A DNA stretch of 14,053 nucleotides from an uncultured Oceanospirillales bacterium (GTDB taxonomy: Bacteria; Pseudomonadota; Gammaproteobacteria; Pseudomonadales; Litorivicinaceae), in assembly GCA_913061245.1 (NCBI GenBank), contig CAJXTO010000030.1:1-14053 (forward strand), given 5' to 3'. Positions within the stretch are counted from its first letter, which is position 1. Each line of letters starts with the position of its first letter. Below, one piece after another: positions 13,985-14,053 of the stretch. The translations under genes and the position numbers were made by a program. The notes below the pieces were generated by a model that saw only the letters and a list, made by a program, of their open reading frames with translations, was not told the DNA's origin and did not search any database.

Positions 13985-14008
13985 TTGATTGTTCATCCTT
14001 GAATAATC

Positions 14009-14038
14009 AAAAAAAAGCCCCGGATAGACCGGGGCTTT
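14009..14038 (-). terminator. Rho-independent terminator or attenuator upstream of the LysR gene
   Basis: GCCCCGG (14017-14023) and CCGGGGC (14029-14035) form a perfect 7-bp GC stem with loop ATAGA, extended by three A-T pairs. On the minus strand it is followed by eight Ts (A-run 14009-14016). It either ends a minus-strand gene lying to the right or acts in the LysR leader, since only about 25 nt separate it from the preferred LysR start. Confidence 0.88.
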
Positions 14039-14053
14039 ACGTCATTTACTTCG

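Noticed and set aside
1..14053. Mobile elements, CRISPR arrays, tRNA or rRNA genes
   Set aside because: No transposase or integrase product, direct-repeat array, tRNA cloverleaf or rRNA sequence was found on either strand by reading.

Overview
This window reads as a chromosomal segment of a sulfur-oxidising proteobacterium, most likely a gammaproteobacterium. The evidence is the Sox gene content, the class of SoxA, the presence of SoxK, and the moderate base composition. The exact taxon cannot be fixed from the sequence alone. There is no mobile element, CRISPR array, tRNA or rRNA. Genes are tightly packed, with several 1-4 nt overlaps.

Region 1 (58-4512) is thiosulfate oxidation. A plus-strand operon soxX-soxY-soxZ-soxA-soxK ends at a strong terminator (2401-2427). 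It faces a minus-strand soxB, which has its own terminator. SoxA is a one-haem form whose N-terminal haem site has been lost. SoxXAK would load thiosulfate onto the GGCGG cysteine of SoxY in SoxYZ, and SoxB would hydrolyse off sulfate. No soxCD is present here, so the fate of the remaining sulfane sulfur is open.

Region 2 (4610-7069) is accessory. A HupE/UreJ-type membrane protein with a TTG start diverges from soxB. It converges on a translationally coupled minus-strand pair: a secreted alpha/beta hydrolase and a periplasmic thioredoxin-like protein with a CSFC site that resembles SoxW.

Region 3 (7176-8733) encodes three exported proteins in series: a rhodanese, a small class I cytochrome c, and a second rhodanese-fold protein with a C-x3-C-W active loop. 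This is the least familiar unit in the window and the best candidate for an undescribed periplasmic sulfur-transfer or redox module. It runs without a visible break into moeA.

Region 4 (8743-13181) makes molybdenum cofactor: moeA, then moaA, a moaC-moaB/mog fusion, moaD, moaE and a HIT-domain gene. A 24-bp dyad closely resembling a ModE (molybdate-responsive) operator overlaps the end of moeA just before moaA. The placement beside sulfur genes suggests that the cofactor serves a sulfite- or sulfur-oxidising molybdoenzyme outside the window. A LysR-type regulator on the minus strand converges on the HIT gene. A terminator hairpin sits immediately upstream of its start.
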